A DNA stretch of 64,000 nucleotides, from assembly GCF_037975245.1 (NCBI RefSeq), contig NC_092581.1, positions 16,495,303-16,559,302 on the forward strand. Reading direction: 5' to 3'. Within the stretch, counting starts at the first letter, position 1. Each line of letters begins with the position of its first letter. A model generated the notes under the pieces. That model did no database searches, was not told the origin of the DNA, and was given only the letters and a program-made list of their open reading frames with translations. Positions 55,316 to 64,000 of the stretch are shown piece by piece. A program made the translations under genes and the position numbers. This stretch comes from Apostichopus japonicus (lineage: Eukaryota > Echinodermata > Holothuroidea > Aspidochirotida > Stichopodidae).

Positions 55316-57090
55316 TAAATCTTTGGAATACTTCTTTACTGCTTCATGCAGACCTTAGTTTGATTGTTTTATAACCTCAACCAGAACTTTTTCATGTTAT
55401 TACTTCATATAGACAACATAACACCCTATAGGATGATATTCCACACCAAACTTCTTTGACCAATTTGTTCTTCATTGTAAGCATTCCATCACACGTTTAT
55501 GTTGCATGAAACTGACCAATAACTGATATGTGTAGACAGTGTAGTAGGCTATGTTGTGTAGTCCAGTCAAATTAAATGATGAACCTCGGCTGTTTGAAGG
55601 AGGTTTTTATTTCTCATAAATTGAAAGTGTTTAACAAAGGCCTACAAAATATGCAACTTAACTTTGTGAAAAAGGAAATCCTTGAACTAGTCACTAATGG
55701 CCGTTGGCTACCGATATACTCTAATTGTTCTAGAGGTTGATAAAATCTTTGCCGGCTTTGAAAGCAATATCGTTCAATCAAAATCAAATTCATCTTTAGC
55801 TTTTTGCGTTATGTACAAACGTTTTCATTCGCGTCAGAAACAGATCGACAAGGGCGACCTCTTTATTGCATCCATTATAGGTACATTATACCTACTGGGC
55901 AGCCGCCTGAAATTCTTATTCCTGATAAACCGGTAATTGGGTCAATACTCTGTAAGGATATATGGGTTAGACCTTTAATATATATTTGAAACTCTTCATT
56001 ATTGGAACAAAGAAAGTCCAAGGCCAAATATACGTATATCTCAGTTATTGGCATGATTAACTGAGGCTGACAAACGGTCAAGTTTTAGTGTTCATACCGA
56101 GTCATAAACCTTTACAAAATGTAAGTTTCCACCAAGATGACCTGGGATAATATTATTTGAAGGGCTCAAGGTCATAGCTTAAGGTATAATACTGTTTGAC
56201 CGAATTTTTTGGTTTTCGGCCTTTTTGTCGTCTAATAGTGATTTTATTTTACGTATATAATAAATATATAGAAAAGTCTAAATATATAGAAAAGTCTAGA
56301 AAATGAAATATTTATTATCTAATAGTTTCCAGCTGGTTAGTTGCTTTATAGATTGAGAAGCATCTTCTAAGTCATCTATTTATATGAAAGATGCCCGCAG
56401 CATCACAGATAAAATAATCGCTTTCTTAATACATGTTGTGTACGCTTTTAATTGTTGGATGAGGGAGAGCAGTGGTGAAATTATGATTTAGGAAATCGCA
56501 TCGATGTTTCAACAATTGTTGCTTCCTGTACTCATGACCTGTCCTTTCAGATATCAATGTGGCAACAATGACCAATGACCACGACCTGGTAAAACGAAGG
56601 AGACTACTCATGCACAGTGGAGTGTTTTACTTTAAGTCTGTCAGATTTGTCACCAACATTTAACTTTAAGGCATGCTAATGTTGCTAATTGTTGTTGAAT
56701 AAAACCACTTTCTATGACCCTGGCCGCCGCCACAGTATACAGTATTGGTAGACATTGATGCATTTTAGAGATCTATACACAATTATAAAGATCGGTTAGG
56801 TATTAAAAAGGTTTGATAGTAAAGAGGTCTGTTTGGAACTTGAAGTTTGAGCTTGTGTAACCAGTGTTTGAATGTCTAACTTATATTTATGCTTATGACC
56901 TTCAACGTACTGCTGTATACGTGCGTGAAAATGGACAGTGCAACATGGTAAATTTCCTGGGTTCAAAAGTTCTATTTTCCATAACTGGAAATCTCAGTGA
57001 TCTTAATTTCCTTTGTTAAGTTGATGTAACGAGATATAATATAGTAGACATAACGCCTTTATCACGTGCTTACAAAACGCCTTTATCACG
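55316..57090. other. Intergenic, nothing recognised
   Basis: AT-rich sequence. Overlapping short frames at 55697-55989 have no family resemblance. A direct repeat of AAATATATAGAAAAGTCTA lies at about 56263-56300. Confidence 0.4.
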
Positions 57091-57096
57091 TGCTAG

Positions 57097-57268
57097 GGGA
57101 ACTACAGCATCCTATGGGAACTACAACATCCTTTGGGAACTACAACATCCTAGGGGAACTACGACATCCTAGGGGACTACGACTTTCTAGGGGAACTATA
57201 CGACATCCTCGGGGAACTACAATATCCTATGGGAACTACGGCATCCTAGGGGAACTACGACATCCCAT
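57097..57268. repeat. About 20-bp tandem repeat, GGGGAACTACGACATCCTAG
   Basis: Eight to nine units with small substitutions and one short unit. Confidence 0.9.
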
Positions 57269-57269
57269 A

Positions 57270-63627
<6,358 letters not shown>

Positions 63628-63887
63628 TGACATTTTTCATATTCAGAAATTGATCTATAACTGTCAAATGCGCTCTTGCAATATGCTAGCATCTATACAT
63701 CCTTTGTCCCAAGGCTAAGTATGTACTTACGTGTCATTGTTAAAATCATAAACTCGCGATTTTCGTTTTTTTTTTTTAAATTCTTTCTTGGCTTCTTATA
63801 TTTTTTGTCTGATAAGAAGTAAATCTGTATGCACGTGTACTTTTGATCAAGTATAGAAACATATAGTAAAATCTATAAGTGAATGAT

Positions 63888-63982
63888 GCATGGCTATCCA
63901 TTGTCTTGAGCACCCTTCCAGGTGGATATGCGCGCGTTATAGATCACCATTATTATTATTATGATTATTATTATTATTGTCA
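63888..63982 (+). mobile_element. SINE/LINE-type 3' tail with (ATT)n
   Basis: CTTCCAGGTGGATATGCGCG and CGTTATAGATCACC followed by (ATT)n resembles the CGCTATATAAAT-(ATT)n tails of the elements at 28.5, 28.8 and 29.5 kb. Severely 5'-truncated. Confidence 0.5.
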
Positions 63983-64000
63983 CGCCACCCCGAGGTTAAT

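Overview
The window looks like nuclear DNA from an animal. It is AT-rich, with split genes, GT-AG introns, long microsatellites and many short interspersed repeats. Terminal-inverted elements built from tandem subrepeats and the deuterostome-like DDX10 suggest a marine deuterostome, most likely an echinoderm (a sea cucumber is my best guess). That assignment is inference; no species marker was read.

One gene dominates. The ATP-dependent RNA helicase DDX10 (Dbp4 family, early 18S rRNA processing) lies on the minus strand from 50254 to 14186. I resolved 16 coding exons. Every junction is GT-AG with matching phase, and the exons join into an intact 2,511-nt reading frame for 836 residues. All DEAD-box motifs (Q, I, Ia, GG, Ib, II, III, IV, V, VI), the DBP4-type C-terminal extension and a short conserved C-terminal exon are present. 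The other coding signals are weak: a possible secretory first exon at 3789-4032 (minus) and a possible C1q-like exon at 53580-53655 (plus).

Layout: 1-8040 holds a (CAT)n tract, a foldback element (554-1106), G/C runs, a MITE-like repeat and the possible secretory exon. Positions 8039-10375 hold a 37-bp minisatellite interrupted by a composite Foldback/TU-like element made of 22-bp TTCGCCCAAC repeats. Positions 10376-13580 are intergenic, with two strong palindromes. DDX10 spans 14186-50254. Its introns are loaded with minisatellites (22, 23, 44, 44-45, 44 and 83-87 bp units), two hAT-like elements with target duplications, a tRNA-derived SINE, two LINE 3' ends, an inverted pair of retroelement-like termini, and two copies of an unnamed dispersed repeat. 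Positions 50255-64000 are mostly non-coding, with another foldback element and two long (AT)n tracts.

The most unusual observation is that two DDX10 intronic minisatellites (introns 6 and 13) directly abut a real 5' splice site and repeat the exon-intron junction itself. Arrays in introns 5, 10 and 11 also reiterate donor-like motifs on the sense strand. The second notable item is the Foldback/TU-like element, which has an apparent 9-bp target duplication.
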